A stretch of DNA of 64,000 nt from Macrococcoides caseolyticum (lineage in GTDB: Bacteria > Bacillota > Bacilli > Staphylococcales > Staphylococcaceae): the NCBI RefSeq assembly GCF_021366795.1, contig NZ_JAHCPS010000001.1, positions 349,102 to 413,101 on the forward strand. The letters are read 5' to 3'. Shown here one piece after another: positions 27,129-34,978 of the stretch (within the stretch, counting starts at the first letter, position 1; each line of letters starts with the position of its first letter). Position numbers and translations under genes: made by a program. Below the pieces are notes generated by a model. It was not told the DNA's origin, ran no database searches, and was given only the letters and a program-made list of their open reading frames with translations.

Positions 27129-28007
27129 TTATCCCTCCAAGCCATTAATTCGTTCTATATATTTGATGATACCAGAATGGTCATTCATGCCATTACCGAT
27201 TGATACTTCTGATTTATACATTTCTTTCACCATACTAACTACAGGTAATGTAATGTTATTATTATCGCAAGTCGATACTACATTCTTTAAGTCTTTAACG
27301 TTGATATTCAATGTTCCACCCGGTTGATAATCTTCAGCAATCATTTTAGGGAATTTCGCTTCCATAACAGCTGAACCCGCTAAACCATATCGAATCGCTT
27401 CAAACATCGCATCTAAGTCGATATCAAACTTCTTACCTAAGACGACTGCTTCACTGAGCGCCACAATATTTGTATTTACGATAATTTGATTTGCTAATTT
27501 TACTAAACTACCGGAACCAATATCACCAACGCGAATCACTGATTTACTCATCGGTGCGATTGTTTCTTTAATATAGTCAAAGTCTTCCTCGTGACATCCT
27601 ACCATCACCGCAAGTTCACCCGTAATTGCTAACGGCTCCCCACCACTGACGGGTGCATCCGCAAACTTAGCACCTACTGAACTTAATTGTTCTCCTATAT
27701 ATTTTGAATCATCTGGTGTTAGTGAACTCATGTCAATTACAAAGTGGTTGTTATTTAAATGGGCTAATAGTGATGTTTCTCCATCTGTTAATACTGATTT
27801 GACTATCGCTCCGTTAGGTAACATTGTAATAATCACTTCTGTATTTTCTGCTATTTCTTTCGGTGTAGCCGCTTTTGCACCAAGACTGACAAGTTCATTC
27901 ACTGCCTCAACATTTAAATCACTTACAAATAGTTGATGTCCTGCACTCACCATATGTTTTGCCATCGGACGCCCCATGATACCTAAACCAATAAATCCAA
28001 TATTCAT
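27129..28007 (-). CDS. 3-hydroxyacid dehydrogenase (GarR/LtnD-like)
   Basis: An NAD(P)-dependent oxidoreductase of the beta-hydroxyacid dehydrogenase family, 292 residues from the ATG at 28007. It has the nucleotide site IGFIGLGIMGRPMAKHM, the substrate motif FADAPVSGGEP, the catalytic-lysine region GSGSLVKLANQIIVN and the dimer helix. Relatives are tartronate-semialdehyde reductase and L-threonate dehydrogenase. The start was moved from an upstream codon because AGGAG is nine bases before this ATG and the fold begins here. With the downstream sugar-acid kinase and upstream permease it suggests sugar-acid catabolism of the threonate type. Confidence 0.87.
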   Translation of the reverse strand: MNIGFIGLGIMGRPMAKHMVSAGHQLFVSDLNVEAVNELVSLGAKAATPKEIAENTEVIITMLPNGAIVKSVLTDGETSLLAHLNNNHFVIDMSSLTPDDSKYIGEQLSSVGAKFADAPVSGGEPLAITGELAVMVGCHEEDFDYIKETIAPMSKSVIRVGDIGSGSLVKLANQIIVNTNIVALSEAVVLGKKFDIDLDAMFEAIRYGLAGSAVMEAKFPKMIAEDYQPGGTLNINVKDLKNVVSTCDNNNITLPVVSMVKEMYKSEVSIGNGMNDHSGIIKYIERINGLEG

Positions 28008-28041
28008 CAATAACATCTCCTGAATAATTAATTTTTCACGC

Positions 28042-29394
28042 TTATACAAATAAATCAAGTAACATAATAAAGCAAATTCCACCAACAGATACGATTGTTG
28101 ATAACACTGTATAAATACCTAAACCTTCTTTCAGATTTAAACCTAAAGATTCTTTGATGATCCAGAATCCTGCATCATTCACATGACTTGCAGTAGCACT
28201 TCCTGCACCTGTAGCTAATGCGACAAGCTCCAGGTTGACGCCAGTTGCACCATGCAATGATGGTAAGACTAAACCTGCTGTCGTTAACATTGCAACGGTA
28301 CCTGAACCTAATGAAATACGAAGTAACGCTGCTACCATCCAGGCTAAGAATACTGGAGACATTGTTGAGCCTTCGAATAATTTAGCAATATAATCGCCAA
28401 CATGACCATCAATGATAACTTGTTTTAAAGCACCGCCACCACCGATAACGAGCAATAACATCCCCATTGAGTTGACTGCATTTGTAATTGTTGCACCAAG
28501 TTGTTTCGTATGAATTCCTTGTTTATATCCCATTGTATATAAAGCAAGCAACACTGAAAGTAGCATCGCCATACCCGAATTAGTAAATAGACGAATTAAG
28601 TTAATCAATAGATTATTATCAAAACCTATTTGCTTTTGTGTAATATCTACAGCGGCTCCAATCATCATTAACATCACTGGGAATAATGCTGTAAAGATAC
28701 TTAAACCAAAGCTAGGTAGTCGTTCAAACTTAGGTTCCTCTTGTGAAGCGAATGAAGATAATTTAATCTGTTCCATCGTAAATGCTGACGGAATGTATTT
28801 CATCGCTAATTTCGGGAAGATAAAAGCTGCAATTAATACAGTTGGGAATGCAACGATAATACCATAGATTAATACTAAGCCAACATTAGCACCATATTCA
28901 GCAGACACTGCAATCGGACCCGGATGTGGTGGTAAAAATGCATGTGTCGCACAAACTGCAGTCGCCATTGGAATAGCTAATTTTACCAATGGCATTTTGA
29001 TTTCTCTTGCAATACTAATCACAATCGGAATGATTAATACAATTGCCACTTCCATAAATAGTGCAATACCAATAATAAACGAAGCAATTAAAATCGCAAT
29101 TTGGATACGTTTCTCTCCGAACTTCTCAATTAAAGTGTGTGCAATTTGATGTGCTCCACCAGCGTCAGCAATTAACTTACCTAAAATTGCCCCTAGACCA
29201 AAAATCAAAGCAATATGACCAAGTGTACCACCCATACCAGCTTCAATCGTAGGAATAATTTTGTCTAATGGTATACCTAATAATACAGCTACCACCACCG
29301 AAGTAATGATTAATGAAATAAAAGTATTTAACTTCAATCCCATAATTAAAATTAATAATAATACTATCCCTAAACCAATAATAAATAACGGCAT
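28042..29394 (-). CDS. GntP-family permease (gluconate/sugar-acid type)
   Basis: A membrane protein of 450 residues with about twelve or more hydrophobic segments. GntP marks include FGLGAILGKLIADAGGAHQI near residue 60, ATAVCATHAFLPPHPGPIAV in the middle and LATGAGSATASHVNDAGFWI near the end. The start at 29394 (MPLFIIGLGIV) has AAAGGGGG seven bases upstream. It is the first gene of an operon with a dehydrogenase and a kinase, and its promoter region carries two GntR-type boxes and a cre site, so sugar-acid induction and carbon-catabolite control are both likely. Confidence 0.92.
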   Translation of the reverse strand: MPLFIIGLGIVLLLILIMGLKLNTFISLIITSVVVAVLLGIPLDKIIPTIEAGMGGTLGHIALIFGLGAILGKLIADAGGAHQIAHTLIEKFGEKRIQIAILIASFIIGIALFMEVAIVLIIPIVISIAREIKMPLVKLAIPMATAVCATHAFLPPHPGPIAVSAEYGANVGLVLIYGIIVAFPTVLIAAFIFPKLAMKYIPSAFTMEQIKLSSFASQEEPKFERLPSFGLSIFTALFPVMLMMIGAAVDITQKQIGFDNNLLINLIRLFTNSGMAMLLSVLLALYTMGYKQGIHTKQLGATITNAVNSMGMLLLVIGGGGALKQVIIDGHVGDYIAKLFEGSTMSPVFLAWMVAALLRISLGSGTVAMLTTAGLVLPSLHGATGVNLELVALATGAGSATASHVNDAGFWIIKESLGLNLKEGLGIYTVLSTIVSVGGICFIMLLDLFV

Positions 29395-29428
29395 AGAAAT
29401 ACCCCCTTTTATAAATGTAAACGCTTTA

Positions 29429-29442
29429 TGTAATCGTTTGCA
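29429..29442 (-). promoter_or_regulatory. Catabolite-responsive element (cre) upstream of the GntP operon
   Basis: On the minus strand TGCAAACGATTACA fits the CcpA site consensus TGNAARCGNWWNCA at every position. It lies 34 bases upstream of the permease start, so CcpA bound here would block transcription in good carbon sources. A second, imperfect cre-like sequence (TGTAAACGCTTTAT) lies just downstream at about 29416-29429. Confidence 0.75.
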
Positions 29443-29446
29443 TTTA

Positions 29447-29477
29447 TTGTATACCAAATATGCATTTTTGTATACAA
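29447..29477. promoter_or_regulatory. Twin GntR-type operator boxes
   Basis: Two copies of a TTGTATAC-AA palindrome, TTGTATACCAA at 29447-29457 and TTGTATACAA at 29468-29477, have their centres 21 bases apart, about two helical turns. The core resembles the B. subtilis GntR operator (CTTGTATACAAG). They lie between the permease operon and the divergent GntR gene and probably bind its product. Confidence 0.7.
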
Positions 29478-29522
29478 TAAAATTAAAGTAAGTATTATAT
29501 AATGTTTGTAAGAGGTGAAACG

Positions 29523-30125
29523 ATGATCAATAAAACAGATAACTCTCTTTATAACCAAATAAGAGATGATATATTAAACGGTGAATTAAGCCAAAATGAA
29601 AAAATGACCGAAGCAAAACTAGCAGCTAAATATAATGTGAGTAGAACGCCTATTCGAGAGGTATTAAGACAACTTGAATATGAATATTTGATTAAAGAAA
29701 ACTACATTCATGTTCCCGGAAAAGAAGAAATAAGAGATTTATTTGAAATGAGAATATTAATCGAAGTACATAGTATTAAGAAGGCAATCCTGCTATTCCA
29801 GCAAAGTGATATTGATGAATTGAAAGCATTAATACACATAGCGAGAAACGGTGATTTCGAGTCGACAATGGCAGCCAATCAGCAATTTCATGAGAAGATT
29901 GTTAGTGCTACCAAAAATCCATACTTAAAGTCTACATACGATCAGTTACATGCTGTTATATATTTATTTAGAAAAACAGTCGTAGAAAAAGAACGTCATT
30001 CATTGTTAGATGAACATGACGAAATCGTCGATGCCATTGAAAAAAGAGATGAGCAGCGCGCGGAAATGCTAATTAAAGAACATCTGGAGAAAGATTTGGA
30101 GTTTGGGTTGTATTATTTGGGGTGA
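29523..30125 (+). CDS. GntR/FCD-family transcriptional regulator
   Basis: A 200-residue repressor with an N-terminal winged helix (MTEAKLAAKYNVSRTPIREV then LRQLEYEYLI) and a C-terminal FCD ligand-binding helix bundle (EEIRDLFEMRILIEVHSIKK, NQQFHEKIVSATKNP, LLDEHDEIVDAIEKRDEQRA), the histidines and aspartate of which bind a metal in this family. The start at 29523 follows AGAGGTG. It is divergent from the GntP-dehydrogenase-kinase operon and most likely represses it and itself through the two palindromic boxes between them. The ligand is probably a sugar acid. Confidence 0.9.
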   Translation: MINKTDNSLYNQIRDDILNGELSQNEKMTEAKLAAKYNVSRTPIREVLRQLEYEYLIKENYIHVPGKEEIRDLFEMRILIEVHSIKKAILLFQQSDIDELKALIHIARNGDFESTMAANQQFHEKIVSATKNPYLKSTYDQLHAVIYLFRKTVVEKERHSLLDEHDEIVDAIEKRDEQRAEMLIKEHLEKDLEFGLYYLG

Positions 30126-30158
30126 GTGAGTTTACAGCTATAGTTAGGAGGCCGGCTA

Positions 30159-31184
30159 TTGTTTTATAAGACTATTCTTATATTTATTATTATAATCATT
30201 GCATGTGCTAATCTAAATGATATAATTTCCAAGATAAATAAAATTATTTATAGCACTAGTAAAATTATTTATTGTTTTTCTTTATTAATAAATTTTATTT
30301 TGTGTATTCCAATGACTATATTATTCTTGTTATTAGATTTAAATATACATTCAGATAAGTTATCATCAATAAAAAATAAGATGAATATAAGCAACTTTAA
30401 AAATCATTTTTACCGAATTAAGAAATATATAATTTCTATATTAAATTTTAAAAATGATTATGTACAATTAACAATTCTTGTATGTACATTATTATATTTC
30501 TTACCTACTTCCTTTGCTATCATCAATTTATTAGGAACCATGATACTTATTTTTTCATTAATCCAAATTGCATTTTCATTAATTAATAGGTTTGAAACTA
30601 AAGATATATCAGTAGATACTTTCATGCAATACTCTTTGAAATATTTCCTATTGAATTATCTAACTTTAATCCTAACATATATTGGTTTAGCATATTTTAT
30701 TAGTAGCATAAATAAATCTCAAAATAATATATATTCATGCATTTTTGTTTTAAGTATCATATTGTTTACCTATGCATACATTTCAAAATCACTACCAATC
30801 CATAGAAAAAATTGGATTAATATTATACAATTTTTTTTAAACACATTTGCTCATCTATGTATATTATATTTTTTTATTGGTTTGTTTTCTATCTATTTTG
30901 AATCGAATGATATTAAAAGTATACGTGATTATGACAATCAAAAACTAAATGTGCCTTTGGCAAAAGATGATTATTTTAAATATTTTCTTCTTATTATTTA
31001 TAAAGGATTAATTTTCTTAAAAAATGCCCCAGAAATATGTATTCAAAATAACAAAACTTGTAATAACATAGTAGCATTTGATGAAATTGCTTTATATTTG
31101 TGTTCATTGACTTTTACAACTATACTTATTTCTTTAATGATTAATAATATCAACTTTAATAAGCAAAAATATAAAGCTAATTAA
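30159..31184 (+). CDS. AT-rich polytopic membrane protein of unknown function
   Basis: I do not recognise this 341-residue protein. It has about seven or eight hydrophobic segments (for example IFIIIIIACANLNDIIS at the start, VQLTILVCTLLYFLPTSFAI, LFTYAYISKSLP, TLTYIGLAYF-type stretches and TILISLMI at the end) joined by basic loops, with one external-looking loop containing two cysteines (PEICIQNNKTCNN). It starts with TTG at 30159, seven bases after AGGAGG. Base composition is far more AT-rich than the preceding regulator and marks the left side of the accessory region. A defence or toxin role is only a guess from location. Confidence 0.6.
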   Translation: MFYKTILIFIIIIIACANLNDIISKINKIIYSTSKIIYCFSLLINFILCIPMTILFLLLDLNIHSDKLSSIKNKMNISNFKNHFYRIKKYIISILNFKNDYVQLTILVCTLLYFLPTSFAIINLLGTMILIFSLIQIAFSLINRFETKDISVDTFMQYSLKYFLLNYLTLILTYIGLAYFISSINKSQNNIYSCIFVLSIILFTYAYISKSLPIHRKNWINIIQFFLNTFAHLCILYFFIGLFSIYFESNDIKSIRDYDNQKLNVPLAKDDYFKYFLLIIYKGLIFLKNAPEICIQNNKTCNNIVAFDEIALYLCSLTFTTILISLMINNINFNKQKYKAN

Positions 31185-31196
31185 TAATATACATTT

Positions 31197-31235
31197 CCAA
31201 GAGATTTTATTATATATAATCTCTTGATTATTTTT
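31197..31235 (+). terminator. Terminator of the membrane protein gene
   Basis: The stem AAGAGATT/AATCTCTT with an AT-rich loop is followed by a T-rich tail, just after the membrane protein stop codon. Confidence 0.7.
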
Positions 31236-31358
31236 ACTACTAAATATTATTTCACTCTTCTTTTAAGACAATAATTCCAACCATTTTATAGATATTTATC
31301 TATTTGCCTATCTACTTTATTTAACTTTTGAATTTGTACATCAATGAATATTAAAATA

Positions 31359-31400
31359 CAAAAACAATCTCCCAAGTCAAGCAACACTGACTTGGGTATT
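31359..31400 (-). terminator. Terminator of the PfkB kinase gene
   Basis: The stem CCCAAGTCA/TGACTTGGG with an 8-base loop is followed on the minus strand by a T-rich tract. It lies 100 bases after the kinase stop codon. Confidence 0.8.
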
Positions 31401-31499
31401 AATTTAAAATGTGAGTATCTTTTATTCACTAACTTTAGATAACTTGTTCATTCGGCCTGAAGAATTATGAGTGATTGGAAGTACATAATATCAAATACT

Positions 31500-32408
31500 C
31501 TATATTATTCTTTCACTTAACAATTCTCGTAATTCACTTACATCCTCAAGGTATAAATTCACGCCATTACGGCTAACAATCTTACTTGATACATGATTCC
31601 CGAAACGAATCGCATCTGATAAATCATAGTCGATAGTTAAAGCTGCTATCACCCCACCGACATGACTATCTCCTGCGCCAACCGTATCAACGACTTTAGA
31701 CTTTACGCCTTCAATATAATGAATCGCACCATCATAGAAACATGCACCTTTATCACCAAGCGTAGTTATAACGATGTTATTCGTTCTTTTATGCATCTTT
31801 AAAATTGCTGTTTCTAAAACCTGTTCATTTGTTAAAGCTTTAATCTCTTCTTCGTTGCAATGAATAATTGGATTTAGACCATACACCGCTTCTAATCTCT
31901 TACTATCAATCAAAGCCCCTCGAGGTCCCGGACAAAAGATAACTGTCCCATTCACATTATTCAATGTATCAATAATCAACGGACCATCGCGTTCTTCGAT
32001 TTCCAGACCACAAATATAAATATAATCAAAATCATCAATGTCTAAATGATTTAACCAATCCGGATTGAATGTATATTCTACCCCATGATGCGATATAAAC
32101 GTACGCTCACCAGATTGCTCAACGAAACAGTAACAACAACCATTTGCCGCTTCAACCATTATTTCAGGCGTCATTCCCTGTTTCAATAACTCAGACTTTA
32201 CAAATTCACCATAAATTCCTGTACCAACAGGTGAAATAAAAGTATGTGGTAAATCCAATCGATGCAGAACATTCGCCACATTATATGCACAACCACCGAC
32301 ACTCATTAACTGTTCGTTTACATGAACATCCCCTGCCGTGGTTGGTAACTTATCAATATAAATCATAATATCGCAAACTGTAGAGCCGATGATTAAAGAT
32401 TTTTTCAA
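31500..32408 (-). CDS. PfkB-family carbohydrate/nucleoside kinase
   Basis: A 302-residue ribokinase-type sugar kinase. It has the N-terminal strand and glycine pair MSVGGCAYNVANVLHRL, the acceptor region, FCPGPRGALID, CNEEEIKALT and the C-terminal signature VVDTVGAGDSHVGGVIAAL with the catalytic aspartate and anion hole. The start was set at TTG 32408, six bases after GAGGTG; the GTG further upstream overlaps that site. Substrate cannot be told; pseudouridine- or sugar-kinase roles are both possible. Codon use is ordinary for the genome, unlike its AT-rich neighbours. It follows the KAP ATPase by 45 bases with no terminator between. Confidence 0.85.
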   Translation of the reverse strand: MKKSLIIGSTVCDIMIYIDKLPTTAGDVHVNEQLMSVGGCAYNVANVLHRLDLPHTFISPVGTGIYGEFVKSELLKQGMTPEIMVEAANGCCYCFVEQSGERTFISHHGVEYTFNPDWLNHLDIDDFDYIYICGLEIEERDGPLIIDTLNNVNGTVIFCPGPRGALIDSKRLEAVYGLNPIIHCNEEEIKALTNEQVLETAILKMHKRTNNIVITTLGDKGACFYDGAIHYIEGVKSKVVDTVGAGDSHVGGVIAALTIDYDLSDAIRFGNHVSSKIVSRNGVNLYLEDVSELRELLSERII

Positions 32409-32453
32409 GATGGACACCTCACTATGATATTTTCAAGAATGACCGATATATCA

Positions 32454-34550
32454 TTATTCATTTTTATTGTGAAACCATAAGTATTGATAACCTACAATTA
32501 TCTTATTATGCCAATCATCTTTAAGTTCTGGATATTCTTCCATTTCTGAAATATCTTCTCCTAATTCTTGAATTAACGCTTTAATTATTATATCTGAATC
32601 AAATCTTTCATTTATTAAATTATAATGATCAATATCCAAATCTGTTAACCTTTCTTCATATCCAACAATCCGAGGTAAATATAATGTAATCAAATCAAAA
32701 ACATAGATAGAATTTTGATTCAAAATATTGTTAATATAACTTCTAAATTCACCTTTTTCACCATACAAAAACCAATATCTAAAATATATCGACAAATATT
32801 TCAAGCTAAAAAGTTCATCATAAGGTAAATTTATTAAATCCTTTTTAATTCGCCTAACTAATATTCTCCCTAATCCCTTTAATTCACTGTTTGTAAATGC
32901 GTTTTTTTCTGGGTATTGTGCAGTTTCTTTTCTAAACCAATTAAAACTTTCAGCAGTAAATATTAAATTTTTACAATTAGAGATAAATTCTTCTGCTAAT
33001 TTATATCGTATATCACTATCATCAATCTTTAAAAATAAATCTGAAGATAACATTGCAAATTCAGTAAAATCGTTTCTTTCTAATAAACTAGTATTTTTAT
33101 ACTTTAAATCTATTATATTCTTTTCTAAAATTTTTAATAAAATTGGCACAGTAGTGTTATCTAGTAATTCTATTGATTTTCGTAACTTTGTAGCAAAAGA
33201 TAATTTATTTCTAGGTGTTATTATTTCCTTGATGTAACTACCCAATACTACATCATCATTATATCTTATTAATAAATCAAAAACTTGAGCTATAATATTA
33301 TCACTTATTTCAGTATCCAATAAAGAATAACTAAAATATTTTTCGAAATAATCAGGATTACTAACTCTTTTATTAATTCTATTATTACTCAATATATTAT
33401 TGTTATCATTTTTTAAATTAGGAAATAAATAATAAGTTAATTTTTTTAACTTTGTTATTTCAAAATCTTTTAAATAATTCATTTTTTGAGTTACGATAGC
33501 TTCGAATTGAGAATTTTTGTTTTCCAAATCCATTGAGTTAAAGTAATTTGAGTTATAGAAGAGAATTTTATTTGATATATATATATCATAAAGTTGTGGT
33601 ACAAATACTTTCACCCCTTCAATTAAAAAGAAATCTGAATAATCCACTTCACCTTTAATGAATGATGCTACAAATTTAATATTATTAATATATCTCAATA
33701 CTTGACGAGGTGAATCAATAAAATGCATCAAATATCTAGAAAAATTATATGTAAATTCATTCATTTCATTATCCGTTAAATCCAAAGATTCAACCTGGAT
33801 AATTCTATTTAATTCAGTGTAACAAAATTGTAAAAGTTGTTCTTCTCTAATTTCTGGTATTTCAATTGGAAGATTAACAATCTTCTCTAAAAAGTTATTT
33901 CCATAAATTTCATCACTCATATAATTTTGATTTAAAACTGAAGACACAATATTTTTATCCATAGCTAATAAAAAATGAATATTTTCAAAATCAGATACTA
34001 ACTTTATTAAACGAAATAACGATAATATTTCATTTTTTTCTAATCTATCTATATCATCTATTACTATTAAAATCTTTTTTTTACTTAGCTGAAGATATTT
34101 TTGAAGATTATTTTTTAATACTTCCAAATTTGATGCTTTAAAAAATACTTGTAGTCCCGAAATATATTTCTCAGCATTAAACATTTTTGATAAAGGTTTT
34201 ATACTATTTTCAATTAATGATCCAATTTTTTCTCTTTTATTAATTATTGAAAAATCTAAATGCTCTCCTAAATCTATAAAGAAATTTCGGATTAAGATTT
34301 CTTCATCTGGGTATCGCCATGGATTAAATTTATATATGATTATACTCTCTTCACTCTCTAAATTTTTTTCAATAAAATTTAGAATAGTAGTTTTACCATA
34401 GCCCCATCTCCCATAAAGTCCAATAATTAAACAATCTTTTTCATTTCTTTCTTTTAACATGTCGGCAATTCTATTTGAAAAAACTTTTCTATTAAATAAA
34501 TCTTTCTCTATTTCATCTAAAGGTTTATCTGCTGATATCGAAAATTTCAT
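32454..34550 (-). CDS. KAP-family P-loop ATPase
   Basis: A 698-residue STAND-like ATPase of the KAP family. Walker A is GRWGYGKT at residues 47-54, Walker B IVIDDIDRL around 162-170, and FNPWRY near 75 is a typical KAP feature. The sensor segment is HFLLAMDKNIV. No convincing transmembrane pair is inserted in the ATPase core, although many KAP proteins have one. The long AT-rich C-terminal part (from about 330) is helical and unrecognised. KAP ATPases occur in anti-phage islands. It follows the MazG-like gene by 64 bases on the same strand, and AGAGGAAATATA precedes its ATG. Confidence 0.85.
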   Translation of the reverse strand: MKFSISADKPLDEIEKDLFNRKVFSNRIADMLKERNEKDCLIIGLYGRWGYGKTTILNFIEKNLESEESIIIYKFNPWRYPDEEILIRNFFIDLGEHLDFSIINKREKIGSLIENSIKPLSKMFNAEKYISGLQVFFKASNLEVLKNNLQKYLQLSKKKILIVIDDIDRLEKNEILSLFRLIKLVSDFENIHFLLAMDKNIVSSVLNQNYMSDEIYGNNFLEKIVNLPIEIPEIREEQLLQFCYTELNRIIQVESLDLTDNEMNEFTYNFSRYLMHFIDSPRQVLRYINNIKFVASFIKGEVDYSDFFLIEGVKVFVPQLYDIYISNKILFYNSNYFNSMDLENKNSQFEAIVTQKMNYLKDFEITKLKKLTYYLFPNLKNDNNNILSNNRINKRVSNPDYFEKYFSYSLLDTEISDNIIAQVFDLLIRYNDDVVLGSYIKEIITPRNKLSFATKLRKSIELLDNTTVPILLKILEKNIIDLKYKNTSLLERNDFTEFAMLSSDLFLKIDDSDIRYKLAEEFISNCKNLIFTAESFNWFRKETAQYPEKNAFTNSELKGLGRILVRRIKKDLINLPYDELFSLKYLSIYFRYWFLYGEKGEFRSYINNILNQNSIYVFDLITLYLPRIVGYEERLTDLDIDHYNLINERFDSDIIIKALIQELGEDISEMEEYPELKDDWHNKIIVGYQYLWFHNKNE

Positions 34551-34614
34551 ATTATATTTCCTCTTATATTATGACTTAGTGAATATTTAGAATTTTGGGT
34601 GTTTTATCTAATAT

Positions 34615-34917
34615 TTAATGATTATTAATAGGATACTTTTCAGCATTTAATTTCAATTTCATTTTTATTATTTCTTCAATATTAAAATCCATTTCTTCTG
34701 CTAACTGAATACCATAAATAAATATATCAGCTAATTCTTCAGCAATATTCTGTCTATTTTTTTTAACTGCTTCTTCACTTGAAAGCCATTGGAAATTTTC
34801 AAGTAATTCTGCCGCTTCAAGGTTCAAAGATAGTGAAAGATCTTTAGGATTATGAAATTGATTCCAATTTCGCTCCTCTCTAAATTCATTAACTAAATCT
34901 ATTATTTCTTGATTCAT
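34615..34917 (-). CDS. MazG-like nucleotide pyrophosphohydrolase
   Basis: A 100-residue all-alpha NTP pyrophosphatase. The metal-binding pattern is complete: LNLEAAELLENFQW (E-x-x-E) and AEELADIFIYGIQLAE (E-x-x-D), with KYPINNH at the end. Such enzymes hydrolyse dNTPs or modified NTPs to the monophosphate. Length fits the small dCTP-pyrophosphatase/MazG-type group. The ATG at 34917 is 10 bases after AAGGA. It heads an operon with the KAP ATPase and is divergent from the DUF2075 nuclease-helicase across about 60 bases, so all three may act together. Confidence 0.88.
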   Translation of the reverse strand: MNQEIIDLVNEFREERNWNQFHNPKDLSLSLNLEAAELLENFQWLSSEEAVKKNRQNIAEELADIFIYGIQLAEEMDFNIEEIIKMKLKLNAEKYPINNH

Positions 34918-34978
34918 TTTTACCACATCCTTTTTTTCTATTATATAATAATTAATAAGTGACTTAGGAGGAAAGTAT

